Assembly (NCBI GenBank): GCA_022787425.1
Contig: JALFWB010000011.1
Coordinates: 1-64,000, forward strand
Source of the DNA: Akkermansia sp.
GTDB lineage: Bacteria; Verrucomicrobiota; Verrucomicrobiia; Verrucomicrobiales; Akkermansiaceae
DNA length: 64,000 nucleotides
Reading direction: 5' to 3'
The notes below the pieces were generated by a model. It had not been told where the DNA came from. It was given only the letters and a program-made list of their open reading frames with translations, and searched no databases. Below, one piece after another: positions 34,025 to 42,173 of this stretch. Position numbers and translations under genes: made by a program. Numbering within the stretch: the stretch's first letter is position 1; each line of letters begins with the position of its first letter.

Positions 34025-34790
34025 ACGTTCTCTGTGTCTCATCTTCGTTATCGTTGCCCAGGTCGTCTGGCTCGGTGTTCAGTACGCCCTGCGCACTGTG
34101 GAGCTGGAGCAATCTCCCTGCTTTCGCCTGCGTGTCAGGGATGATGATCCACAGGACCTCTTCCGGGGGTGTTATCAATCCCTGACCTTCCGAGAGCTGA
34201 TTCCTATCGAGTCTCCCAAGCTCGGCAAGTCTCTTTACATCGGGCCGGAAATCGCCGCGTCTTATCGAAATCTGCCGCGCACCGAGACCCTGACTGACGA
34301 TGCCGCTCCCTTGGAGGAGTACGGGGCGCCTACACCCATCGCGGTTTTCTATACAAAGGGGGCGGATGATTGCTGGGAGGTCGCCCGCATTGAGGCGCGC
34401 GGCAGCAAGGAGGATTCCGCCGCCCCCGGTGAGGTGCGCATTGTTTCCGAGGGCGATCTGTGCCGGTTCTGGCAGGGCGACAGCTTCGTGCAGAATCACC
34501 CGGAGGCGCACTTCTACGAACCAACCGAGGCAGACCTGTCGCCCTGTGCTGTTTGGGTTTCGTTCCTCTGTTCCGTCCGCCACTACCTGCCGGAGGATAA
34601 ATGTAACCTCCCGCGTATATGGAAGGAATGCTACGGCTACGATAAGCCCTTTCCGCCCATAACCGTTACGGTTGACCTCATCGCCCGCCCGGACGGATCC
34701 GTCGTTACCAAGCAGCTCTACTGCAACGGCGTTCCCTGGACCGAGGCCATCGACCGCATCCGCTCCGGCTCCTTCCTCCGCCCGCAGTAA
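34017..34790 (+). CDS. GDYXXLXY-family protein with variant signature
   Basis: The 257-residue protein has an N-terminal membrane helix (LCLIFVIVAQVVWLGVQYAL) followed by the family region: FRLRVRDDDPQDLFRGCYQSLTF corresponds to the usual PxDPRDLLRGDYxxLxY, with GDY changed to GCY and the final Tyr to Phe. The rest is likely periplasmic and Cys-rich (six or more Cys), so disulfides are possible. It overlaps the DUF2157 gene by eight bases and is co-translated. Function is unknown in the family. Confidence 0.82.
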   Translation: MNKRSLCLIFVIVAQVVWLGVQYALRTVELEQSPCFRLRVRDDDPQDLFRGCYQSLTFRELIPIESPKLGKSLYIGPEIAASYRNLPRTETLTDDAAPLEEYGAPTPIAVFYTKGADDCWEVARIEARGSKEDSAAPGEVRIVSEGDLCRFWQGDSFVQNHPEAHFYEPTEADLSPCAVWVSFLCSVRHYLPEDKCNLPRIWKECYGYDKPFPPITVTVDLIARPDGSVVTKQLYCNGVPWTEAIDRIRSGSFLRPQ

Positions 34791-34835
34791 GCCCTTGCTC
34801 CCCTGCGAAAAAACGTGCGGTCGGCGCGAATTAGC

Positions 34836-34864
34836 TTACCAAGGGGCGGGAAGGAGAGTAAGTT
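34836..34864 (+). promoter_or_regulatory. promoter of the truncated glgB
   Basis: TTACCA (34836-34841), a 17-base spacer and TAAGTT (34859-34864) lie 11 bases before the ATG at 34876. Confidence 0.6.
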
Positions 34865-34875
34865 AGGGAGCGGAT

Positions 34876-35058
34876 ATGAGAAGACCTCCGATACCGGGAT
34901 TGGTGCTGGCCGATGGTTGGTTGGCGCCGTATGAGAGAGAAATACAGGCGCGGCTGCGTTTGTATGGTTCGCGAGTGGCGCAGTTGACAAGGCGTTACGG
35001 CTCGCCGGAGGAGTTTGCCCGGGGTTATACACGCATGGGCTTTAACCGCAACGAGCAG
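34876..35058 (+). pseudogene. glgB: 1,4-alpha-glucan branching enzyme, N-terminal fragment
   Basis: About 61 codons match the extreme N-terminus of GlgB-type branching enzymes: DGWLAPYEREIQARLRLYGSRVAQL, then EEFARGYTRMGFNRNE, equivalent to the DPWLxPYExxIxxRxxRF and FAxGYxxFGxHR region. At 35059 the sequence switches to the end of an IS256-type element, and the frame then drifts to a stop at 35172. The catalytic barrel of this roughly 700-residue enzyme is not found elsewhere in the window. The gene is therefore disrupted, and glycogen branching would need another copy. Confidence 0.75.
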
Positions 35059-35171
35059 GGTGATGCAAGCCTTTTTTCTGGAAAATCTCTGCCATCAGAA
35101 AAATTCTTTTTGCCAAACCTGTGTTTTTGTGGGTTACTCAGCTATGTTCGGGGTCGGCTGAGGTGCCGCTG
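35059..35171 (+). repeat. IS256 end fragment, duplicate of 36186-36298
   Basis: The segment matches 36186-36298 with only a few changes (ctggaaaatctctgccatca versus ccggaaaatctctgccatca). It carries the last codons of a transposase on the minus strand (AAPQPTPNIAE then stop) plus the element's outer end, beginning ggtgatgcaagcc in both copies. It marks an IS256 insertion into glgB of which only this end survives. Confidence 0.9.
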
Positions 35172-35547
35172 ACAGGGCGGAATCAAATATCCAAAGGCAA
35201 CAGCGTCACAGTAATGTGGGGAGGAGAGGAATACGGAGGCGAAACTAAGACAAGAAGAACAAGAACTGAACACAAGCCCAAAGCGCACGAGGTGAGGCAG
35301 CAATGAATGCTTACGCCCGATGCACTGTCAATGGACGTATGTAAAGACGGTATGCACTATGCGCAAACGGGAAGCTTTATCCTGATAGCCTTGACTATAG
35401 CGTGAAAGCGTTGCTTAATAATCTGTCTGTAGAATGTCTGCAAAGACCATAGTACAACTAAGGAAACTCAAATACGACCTAAGAATCTGCAGGGTTCTTC
35501 ACCGGGTGATAAGCCTAAAATTAGAGCCCACCTTTTTCATCGTTTCC
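35172..35547. other. AT-leaning intergenic region at the left of the island
   Basis: About 375 bases with no credible gene on either strand and no hairpin, tRNA or repeat that I can see. Composition shifts from GC-rich to AT-rich across it, marking the left edge of acquired DNA. Confidence 0.5.
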
Positions 35548-36045
35548 TTAAATTTCAATGCATCCCACGCGAATCAAACAATATATTATCAATTTTAGAA
35601 GAGGTTTAAATGTAATTGCAAGAATTAAATATGAGACAAATAAAAGCATATAATAATTACAACGAATAATAAGTATAGTTAATGAGGCTAATAGCAGTAA
35701 AGCATATATCTCCACAGGGGAATCAGCATAACTTTCATGACAACAAACAGAGTCTTTTAATCCCTCGACTGGTAACATAAAGGGGCACCAAGTAAGTATA
35801 GCCAAAAAAGTTTTCCACTTTGTATTTTTAATTAATAAAAAAAGAGTAAAAACTGGAACTGATATGAATAAGATAATTAAGCTAAGATGAATACAACTCT
35901 CGACGCTTTCAGGATTGCATGATTCTGTAGCATCCGCGTATTGCAACATAACGATTTTGGCAGCAATAAGCATATAAACTAATAACGCATAGCCATTTGC
36001 CGCCATATTTCTTGTCATCAGCAAGTTCATAAGAAACTGTTTCAT
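35548..36045 (-). CDS. Small AT-rich membrane protein, unknown
   Basis: The 165-residue protein has four to five hydrophobic helices (about 17-35, 52-72, 78-92, 110-128 and 130-160) and Cys residues in the loops (ESCNPESVESC, SVCCHESYADS). GC content is far below that of the flanking host genes. A strong promoter lies 102 bases upstream, next to the IS256 end. No family is recognised; a polymorphic-toxin immunity or membrane-defence protein is possible but unsupported. Confidence 0.62.
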   Translation of the reverse strand: MKQFLMNLLMTRNMAANGYALLVYMLIAAKIVMLQYADATESCNPESVESCIHLSLIILFISVPVFTLFLLIKNTKWKTFLAILTWCPFMLPVEGLKDSVCCHESYADSPVEIYALLLLASLTILIIRCNYYMLLFVSYLILAITFKPLLKLIIYCLIRVGCIEI

Positions 36046-36146
36046 TTTAATTTATTTAACAACGTAGACATCTCGTTGAGCTGTCGCCCTCCTTTTGACA
36101 CGAACAAGCCATTTCTTCGTGTTTTTGCCCGGATGCGCGCGATGTT

Positions 36147-36175
36147 TTTATAGCATGGCGCAGATGGTCTGTCAA
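36147..36175 (-). promoter_or_regulatory. strong promoter between the IS256 copy and the AT-rich gene
   Basis: On the minus strand, TTGACA (36170-36175), a 17-base spacer and TATAAA (36147-36152), ten bases outside the IS256 boundary, direct transcription toward the gene at 36045. Confidence 0.78.
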
Positions 36176-36185
36176 TCCATTTTTT

Positions 36186-37583
36186 GGTGATGCAAGCCTT
36201 TTTTCCGGAAAATCTCTGCCATCAGAAAAATTCTTTCTGCTAAACCTGTGTTTTTGTGGGTTACGCAGCGATGTTCGGGTTTGGCTGAGGTGCCGCTGCC
36301 TTAAGCACCTCGGCTATGATTTCGAGCTTCTCCGGAGATATGTAGGTCCTGCCGTAGTTACCTTCCCATTCATCGGAAAGGTCCATGAGCCGAGCCGTCA
36401 GCAATCCTAGCAGAGATGCTTCGGAAGGGAAGACAGGAATGAGTCTCGTGCGCTTCTTGAGTTGGCTGTTGACGCACTCCATCATATTGGAGGTCCTGAT
36501 GCACCGCTGAACCTCCGCCGGGCAATCGATGATGGTGAGGCATTGCTCGATATTCTCCTCTAGCCAATCCGCGAGCTTATCCTGCTTCTTCTCTCGGAAG
36601 AGGGAGACCGCCATCGCGGTTCTCTTCATGGCGGCTTCTCGATTGCCGGAATTGAAAATAGCGCGGATCTCTCCTGCGACAAAACTCTTGAGTCGCTTAC
36701 TGGTAACATAACTCTGCGCGTTCTGTTGAAAATGGAACTAACAGCGTTGCCATGGCACTCCGGTGAGCGTCTTGGCGACGGCTCCGCGGATACCGGCGTG
36801 GCTGTCACTCACAACAAGGGCGGGCCGATTCATTCTTCTTGCCATCAGGCTCTTGAAGAAGTTAGACCAATGTTCTTCCGCATCGGAGAGGGAAACTGAG
36901 ATGCCGATAATGCGTCGTCTGCCAGTCTCGCTGTCGACGCCGACCGCGATGAGAACGGCGCAATCACGAACAATACCTGCTTCGCGAACCTTGATATATG
37001 TGGCATCGAGGTAGAGGATACTGATGGGGTTGATTTTACGATTTCTCCACTTGTCAAAAGTCCCGTCCGGCTCCTGTGCGCATTTGCTCACCGTGTCAGC
37101 AGAGATAGTCTGTCCGGGGAAGAGTTTCCGGACGATCTCGGTGACCTTCCGGGTGGAGACACCCTTGAGATACATCTCGGCGACAGCGGTACGGAAGGCA
37201 TTGTTAAGGCGAGACCCGTCGTTGAGGGTGGGGATGATCGGGTGGAAGCCGCTCTTGCGGGTTTGAGGGACGTTGATGTCGACCTTGCCGGCCGGGGTCA
37301 GGATGGCGCGTTTCTTGTAGCCGTTTCGGTAGTCGATGCGGTCATCCGAGCGGTCGTGTTTCCGGCAGCCGAGGTAGTCATCCTGCTGAGAGCGGAGGCA
37401 ATGTTCGACAATGAGTCGGAAGGCATCGAGTAGGACGGCGCCTACATTTTCTCGGGAGTCGTTGGAGGTGAGGCTCTCAAAAAGCTTGAAAATGTCGGCG
37501 AATGTGGTATGCTTGGTGTGTTCAGTCATGATGGTGTCTTTTTGTTTTGGTTTTGAAAAAGAATACAGCTAGTGGCTGAACAC
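36186..37583 (-). mobile_element. IS256-family element, inactive copy
   Basis: The left boundary (36186) is fixed by the second copy of the same end at 35059. The right boundary is approximate: the bases reading inward from about 37583 (gtgttcagcc) weakly mirror the left end (gtgatgcaagcc), giving a length near 1.4 kb, normal for IS256. I see no convincing 8-9 bp target duplication, which suggests rearrangement after insertion. Confidence 0.7.
36261..37529 (-). pseudogene. IS256-family transposase with an internal amber codon
   Basis: The 423-codon frame has all parts of a mutator-type transposase: an N-terminal DNA-binding region, catalytic Asp in ILYLDATYIKVRE, the second Asp in ALVVSDSHAGI, and the Glu of NMMECVNSQLKKRTRLIPVFPS. 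It is interrupted only by TAG at codon 264, in GVPWQRC-TAG-FHFQQNAQSYV, where the family has Gln (QRCQFHFxQN). A single C-to-T change of CAG explains the stop. Downstream codons remain in frame and intact, so the loss is recent. The product would be truncated before the catalytic Glu. Confidence 0.92.
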
Positions 37584-37601
37584 TTCAAGCTTATTTCCCC
37601 G

Positions 37602-37639
37602 GGCATGGCAGCCGCGCGCCGGCGCGCGGCTGCCATGCC
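37602..37639. repeat. 38-bp perfect palindrome
   Basis: The left arm ggcatggcagccgcgcgcc (37602-37620) is followed directly by its exact reverse complement (37621-37639) with no spacer, about 18 bp beyond the presumed IS256 end. It is GC-rich inside AT-rich DNA and has no T-tail on either strand. The rest of the gap (37640-37829) shows no gene. Confidence 0.9.
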
Positions 37640-37829
37640 TCCGAGGGAGAACGCAAGCTCCTTAAAAAAAGAAAGCGCGCGAGTAGCAAAGAGGTGCTCA
37701 GATTTTACAGACAAGATCTTACACCCCCTTCAGGGAAAGTTCCGTCAGCAAGGCGTCATAGCTAACCAGTTGAACCCGACTATGCAGAAGGGGAGCTTTT
37801 TCATTTATATTAACAAAACGGCATATCCA

Positions 37830-39746
37830 TTAATGAGCCACGTTATAGACTCTCATAAGCTCCCAAAGATATCCGAACTTCTGTTGTTCCAGACGCAAAG
37901 CGTCTATGAAATCCGAGAGTTGTTTGAATCTTTTCCCATAGCTCATTAATATAAATTCTTCCATTACTCTGGTATGAGCAAGGCGCAAACCGTATTGCAA
38001 GGAGTTTTCTCCATTGCAGTTCCTTACAGAGACATCGGCACCGGAGGAGATGAGTAACTCTATATTGGAATAAGAATCTTCTTCTGATAGGAGATATTTA
38101 TCCGTCAAATGATGCAGAGCTGTATTTCCTTCAGTATCTTGGGCATTTATATCGGCGCCATTCTCCAGTAGTAAGTGTATCAATTCCGTATTGGTAGGAT
38201 AAACATACATGAGAGGTGTACACCCAAACTCATCACGAGCGTTAGGATTTGCCCCTTTTGCAAATAATTGCTGTATTAACTCAACTGAAACGTCTCTTGT
38301 TTTTACTGCCTGTAATAACAAGTAATCAACTTCCTCAAACTTTGTACTTTGGTTAATAATAACTTCCGTCAAATCTGATACGTGTTCAACTAAGTACTTT
38401 ATGTGACAAGGAAAAATCTCATCAACAGAAACCCAATTATGTAAAACAGTGTTAAAATCGTCTTCTGTTTGAATTGCATAAATGGTATCTCTCAGATCTA
38501 CAGTTGAATCTACAGCTCCATGCTTTAGTAAGAGATTCACGATGGGGATACTTCGAGCATGGTATACCGCATGATACAAAGCCGATACTGGCTTACCTTT
38601 TTCATACGCTCTGTCGAGCCGAGTTTTATAAAAAGATGATTGTATATTCGGATTGGCTCCATGTTCAAGTAGTAAACGAACCATTGGAACATTATTCCAT
38701 AATATAGCTTCAATTAAAATGGGTCTACCAAAGGGAATATCATTCAATCTTTCTTTGGATAGATGCAATAATCTTGTCGCTTCTGGCTCAGAATAGGTAA
38801 AGGGCATTGCCATATCCCTTAATTTAAGCATATCATCAGATGGCTGCATTTCTCGAAGTTGTATTGACGTCAAACCTTGTTTATTGCTCAATGTTCTATC
38901 AGCCCCCAAACTGATAAGAGTTTCGCAAACATCATCTCGACCAAACTGTGAGGCAATCATCAATGGAGACATGCCTTCATTATTAACTGCATTGATATCG
39001 ACACCTTCGCATAAAAGCAATGGTATTACATGTTCACACCCCGGGCGCATTGCTGCAATGTGCAAGACCGTATCCCCCGTTTGTGTTCTCACATGTATGT
39101 TTGCACCATGACGAATTAATAACTCAACCATACGTCCCGGCAAAGTTTTGCCATCTTGGGCATCGTCAATGCCAATTGAAGCAGCCTCTAATATAGCAAT
39201 AATTCTTTCATTTCCCTGTCGGATTTCAGAATTCGGATTCCCTCCACTCTCAAGAAGTTTTTGCAACAAGTCAATGCGGCGTCCCTGAATTGCTGCTAAA
39301 ACAACTTCATCTGATGGATTGCCGCCAGAAGAAAGTAACATTTCTAAAATCCGCGTTGAAATACGATTTTGAACAACATATGACAACAGAGTGCAACTTT
39401 CCCCGCTTGCCAATTCAAGTTGCACATTGGGGGAGATACCACTCTTGAGCAGCTTAGATACAATATCCTCCGCGCCATATACACATGCAATCGCAAGCTG
39501 CTGTTCAGGAAGCAACCCTAATTCCGTGGTAGTCTCTTGCGGATTATGAGTTGATGGTAAAGAAGAATTCATACAAGCTCTCGAATTTCCGACCATAGAA
39601 AAAACGATACACACACCCATTACTAAATAGAAACAACGACTCGTCAGCATATTTAAAGTCATCAATAAAACATTTACACAGAGACGCAGTCGACTAAAAG
39701 TTGAACCATTTACACTAAGATTTCTATCCACGATTGATGTCATCAT
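37830..39746 (-). CDS. Secreted ankyrin-repeat protein of an AT-rich island
   Basis: The 638-residue protein has ten or more ankyrin repeats: AAMRPGCEHVIPLLLCEGVDIN, NNEGMSPLMIASQFGRDDVCE, MVRLLLEHGANPN, IVNLLLKHGA, FGCTPLMYVYPTNTELIHLL, EGNTALHHLTDKY and others. A hydrophobic segment near residues 33-57 (LTSRCFYLVMGVCIVFSMVG) looks like a signal peptide or anchor, and the true start may be ATG 39650. Secreted ankyrin proteins often bind partner proteins, either as effectors or as immunity/anti-toxin scaffolds. AT-richness against the host points to horizontal acquisition. No catalytic domain is seen. Confidence 0.85.
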   Translation of the reverse strand: MMTSIVDRNLSVNGSTFSRLRLCVNVLLMTLNMLTSRCFYLVMGVCIVFSMVGNSRACMNSSLPSTHNPQETTTELGLLPEQQLAIACVYGAEDIVSKLLKSGISPNVQLELASGESCTLLSYVVQNRISTRILEMLLSSGGNPSDEVVLAAIQGRRIDLLQKLLESGGNPNSEIRQGNERIIAILEAASIGIDDAQDGKTLPGRMVELLIRHGANIHVRTQTGDTVLHIAAMRPGCEHVIPLLLCEGVDINAVNNEGMSPLMIASQFGRDDVCETLISLGADRTLSNKQGLTSIQLREMQPSDDMLKLRDMAMPFTYSEPEATRLLHLSKERLNDIPFGRPILIEAILWNNVPMVRLLLEHGANPNIQSSFYKTRLDRAYEKGKPVSALYHAVYHARSIPIVNLLLKHGAVDSTVDLRDTIYAIQTEDDFNTVLHNWVSVDEIFPCHIKYLVEHVSDLTEVIINQSTKFEEVDYLLLQAVKTRDVSVELIQQLFAKGANPNARDEFGCTPLMYVYPTNTELIHLLLENGADINAQDTEGNTALHHLTDKYLLSEEDSYSNIELLISSGADVSVRNCNGENSLQYGLRLAHTRVMEEFILMSYGKRFKQLSDFIDALRLEQQKFGYLWELMRVYNVAH

Positions 39747-39844
39747 AACTGCATGATATTGTAAGGCGGTATCCTCTTCTCGACACCAAGTAGGCCTTGC
39801 TTCTGATTACAGAGTTCGTTCCAAAACGTTTTACAGCATTCAGT

Positions 39845-40549
39845 TTATACCTCAGGAAAAGCTATTTCAAATTCATATTCGCTGTTGTAGGACTCAAGCT
39901 TCTTCAACACATACAACAAAAAATCAACATTAGAAGGAGACGGGATCCACTTCAACAGAAAATAATTCTCGGTTTTTTTTGATAATTGTTCCACTAACGT
40001 TTGTTTTGCTTCATCAAAACCATATATTTTGTCTACGCCATCGAACGTATGCAAAACATAATCATCATGAATAGTGAACATATGGTAATCAGGGCCAATA
40101 TGTGAAGGTGATATTGTAGTGTATGTATCCTGAGTACCTATAGATACAACCAATGGGAAATCCAGTAATTCGCTAATAATGATAGATTCGTATAAATGGT
40201 CTAAATTCTTCCTGAAAGTCGCCTTTTCCGCAGAATCCAGGATAGCAATAACGTGAAAATTATGAATAGATTTCTTACATTCTCTCAACTCTAAAATATG
40301 TCTCATAAGTTCCTCCCTTGTCTGAGGCCAGACATGAGAGAAAGCCTCGCCATTCCATTTATAAGCGCACGGCTCTGTTGTATACACCTCTTCAATGCTT
40401 GCAGAATTACGATATATCGGCAATATACATACGGTTTTATATTCAGGATTCTGACATGTATCCTTTTCCTCATCTGCCGAGGAAAACAGGGAAATTACGA
40501 CAGCGAGGAGAGAAACAACACAAAACAATTTGACAGGGAAATTTTTCAT
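39845..40549 (-). CDS. Unknown secreted protein of the AT-rich island
   Basis: The 234-residue protein has a signal peptide (MKNFPVKLFCVVSLLAVVISLFSSA). The mature part has alternating strands and helices (KTVCILPIYRNSASIEEVYT, NFHVIAILDSAEKATF, FPLVVSIGTQDTYTTISPSH, NYFLLKWIPSPSNVDFLL) reminiscent of an alpha/beta sandwich. No family is recognised. It is AT-rich like the ankyrin gene 98 bases downstream on the same strand and is probably co-inherited with it. Confidence 0.7.
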   Translation of the reverse strand: MKNFPVKLFCVVSLLAVVISLFSSADEEKDTCQNPEYKTVCILPIYRNSASIEEVYTTEPCAYKWNGEAFSHVWPQTREELMRHILELRECKKSIHNFHVIAILDSAEKATFRKNLDHLYESIIISELLDFPLVVSIGTQDTYTTISPSHIGPDYHMFTIHDDYVLHTFDGVDKIYGFDEAKQTLVEQLSKKTENYFLLKWIPSPSNVDFLLYVLKKLESYNSEYEFEIAFPEV

Positions 40550-40827
40550 AGTAGCTACGCGCTGATAAACATTTGAATGACTTGGTTCCTAAGGCATGTA
40601 CCTTTCTCGGGCACACCCACCCGGGCTGCATTCCAGAGAGAGTGCGGGAGAATGGTCGCACATTCGGATAGGCTTGTCAACCTTTTTTTCGATTTCGGAG
40701 TTGAAGTGGAGCATCATGCGCTTTATGAGGAGTCGTTGTACAGCGGAGGAAACCCACACCGGGCGTCATTTCAAGAAAGCAACGGTCACCTTCTCTGCAT
40801 CCAAAATTCTAACGAGGTCGATTGAGC
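40550..40827. other. intergenic region at the right edge of the AT-rich island
   Basis: About 280 bases where composition returns to GC-rich. Short frames include a basic stretch (HTGRHFKKATVTFSASKILT, around 40750-40815) that might be the decayed end of a nucleoid or RNA-binding gene, but no complete gene can be built. No terminator or repeat is evident. Confidence 0.4.
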
Positions 40828-40857
40828 TTGCGAGGGGGGAGTGGAGTGTGGTACAAT
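40828..40857 (+). promoter_or_regulatory. promoter with -10 box 6 bases before the ATG
   Basis: TTGCGA (40828-40833), an 18-base spacer and TACAAT (40852-40857) end six bases before ATG 40864, predicting a leaderless mRNA. Confidence 0.75.
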
Positions 40858-40863
40858 GGGGGC

Positions 40864-41292
40864 ATGAAGATACTACGCTTTCTGACGATCACTGCGGTCA
40901 TGGCTGCGGCTTCCTGTACGCACGAAACGAAGCAACTGCGCATCTATACACAACCGCAGGGAGCGGATGTGTCCGTGAACGGCAAGTATGTGGGCAAAAG
41001 CCCCGTGGAAACCGAGATCATGCAGAGGCACGACCAAGGCATCACCGCTTCGAAGGAAGGCTATGAGAACACATCGAGCGTACTCCGAACCAAACGAGAT
41101 ACCTTCTTGGGTCTGGTGTGGGGCAAAGAAGATCCGCGGAGCAACTACATCGAAGAGGATGAGACAACGCTGATTCTGCGGCCCGTGCCGACAATCAACA
41201 ATTACACCCCGACCAAGATGCCGACCTTTGAGACGGAGAGACTGCCGACACCGAAGTGGGAGGCACCGAAGCTGCCTGCCAAGCCGAATTAG
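40864..41292 (+). CDS. PEGA-domain lipoprotein
   Basis: The 142-residue protein has a lipoprotein signal with lipobox AASC (MKILRFLTITAVMAAASC). One PEGA-like beta domain follows (LRIYTQPQGADVSVNGKYVGKSPVETEI, ITASKEGYENTSSVL), then an extended Pro/Thr-rich tail with a repeated PTxxxP pattern. PEGA domains are surface or periplasmic glycan/protein-binding modules. The stop codon overlaps the stop of the convergent TPR gene (41289-41292). Confidence 0.85.
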   Translation: MKILRFLTITAVMAAASCTHETKQLRIYTQPQGADVSVNGKYVGKSPVETEIMQRHDQGITASKEGYENTSSVLRTKRDTFLGLVWGKEDPRSNYIEEDETTLILRPVPTINNYTPTKMPTFETERLPTPKWEAPKLPAKPN

Positions 41293-42173
41293 GGGGCGGT
41301 GCGGTTCAGATAGTCCGCAATGCCATCCGTGGGATAGCCCAAGTCGTTGCGCAGCAGATTGCGCAGGTGGGTGCGGGCGGCCTGTTCGCTGCCGTAGAGC
41401 TCAGCCGGGCTCATGCACTCTGCGGGGGGCAGGTTGAGCCGGTTCTGCAGCACGAAAATCAACCCGCACACCGAGGGGGTACGATGCATCGGCTCGCGGA
41501 AAAGACGGCGGCCCAGCTCCAGTGCCTTGCGCTCATGCCCGCGCAGACGGCAGAGGTTATAAAACACCCACCGTTCATAACGCGGAGCAGCCCCCATGTC
41601 CAACGCTCGGCGGTAAGCCGCCGCAGCCTTAGCGTAGTCGGGGTGCTGATAAGGATCCTCATAGTATCGAGCCAACTCCAATTGCAGCAGCACACTGTCG
41701 GGGTTGTTTGCGAGACCCGTTTGCAGAAAATCCACCCCCCGCCGCCGAAAACTGCGCTCCAAGATGCGGCGCTCGCGGTCCGTGCGCCCCTCGGCACTGC
41801 GGGCCCAAGCGGTGGCATTGTAGAGCATATCATAGGCGGCGCGCATCCAGTAGTTAGGACGACGGGGAGCCAGGGTAGTAATCTCCTGCCAGCGCTTCTC
41901 CGCCTTGTCCCAGTCTTGGGCAATCCAAGCATCCGTGGCACCGATGGCCAGAACTTCCGCTGCGGGGGAACGCAGCCCTCCCATGGCCAGCAGGGCGATC
42001 TGCTGCTGCACCAAGCTCCCCGTACCGATGGACGGCGGTGGCAGCAGCAGCCCCCTCTCCTCCTCGATACCCCGCAGAGCCACGGCCCCCGCGCCGACCG
42101 CTGCCACACCCGCCGCGACCAAGGCGAGAGGCAGCAAGCGAGCGCGCAGGCCTATGGTAGCCCCGGACCTCAT
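41289..42173 (-). CDS. Membrane-anchored TPR-like protein
   Basis: The 294-residue protein has an N-terminal membrane helix (LLPLALVAAGVAAVGAGAVAL) and TPR-like helix pairs (DWDKAEKRWQEITTLAPRRPNY, SVLLQLELARYYEDPYQHPDYAKAAAAYRRALDMG, ERKALELGRRLF). No catalytic motif is seen. Its ATG overlaps the panE stop (ATGA at 42170-42173), so it is translated with panE, although no functional link is apparent. Confidence 0.78.
   Translation of the reverse strand: MRSGATIGLRARLLPLALVAAGVAAVGAGAVALRGIEEERGLLLPPPSIGTGSLVQQQIALLAMGGLRSPAAEVLAIGATDAWIAQDWDKAEKRWQEITTLAPRRPNYWMRAAYDMLYNATAWARSAEGRTDRERRILERSFRRRGVDFLQTGLANNPDSVLLQLELARYYEDPYQHPDYAKAAAAYRRALDMGAAPRYERWVFYNLCRLRGHERKALELGRRLFREPMHRTPSVCGLIFVLQNRLNLPPAECMSPAELYGSEQAARTHLRNLLRNDLGYPTDGIADYLNRTAP

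Noticed and set aside
37572..37949. Plus-strand frame through the palindrome into the ankyrin gene
   Set aside because: It translates the palindrome as Ala/Arg repeats and then reads antisense to the ankyrin gene. There is no promoter or homology.
40690..40825. Short basic frame resembling the end of an HU-like or RNA-binding protein
   Set aside because: The similarity is loose, the frame lacks a beginning and no shifted frame gives a coherent N-terminal part. It is noted only in the gap description.
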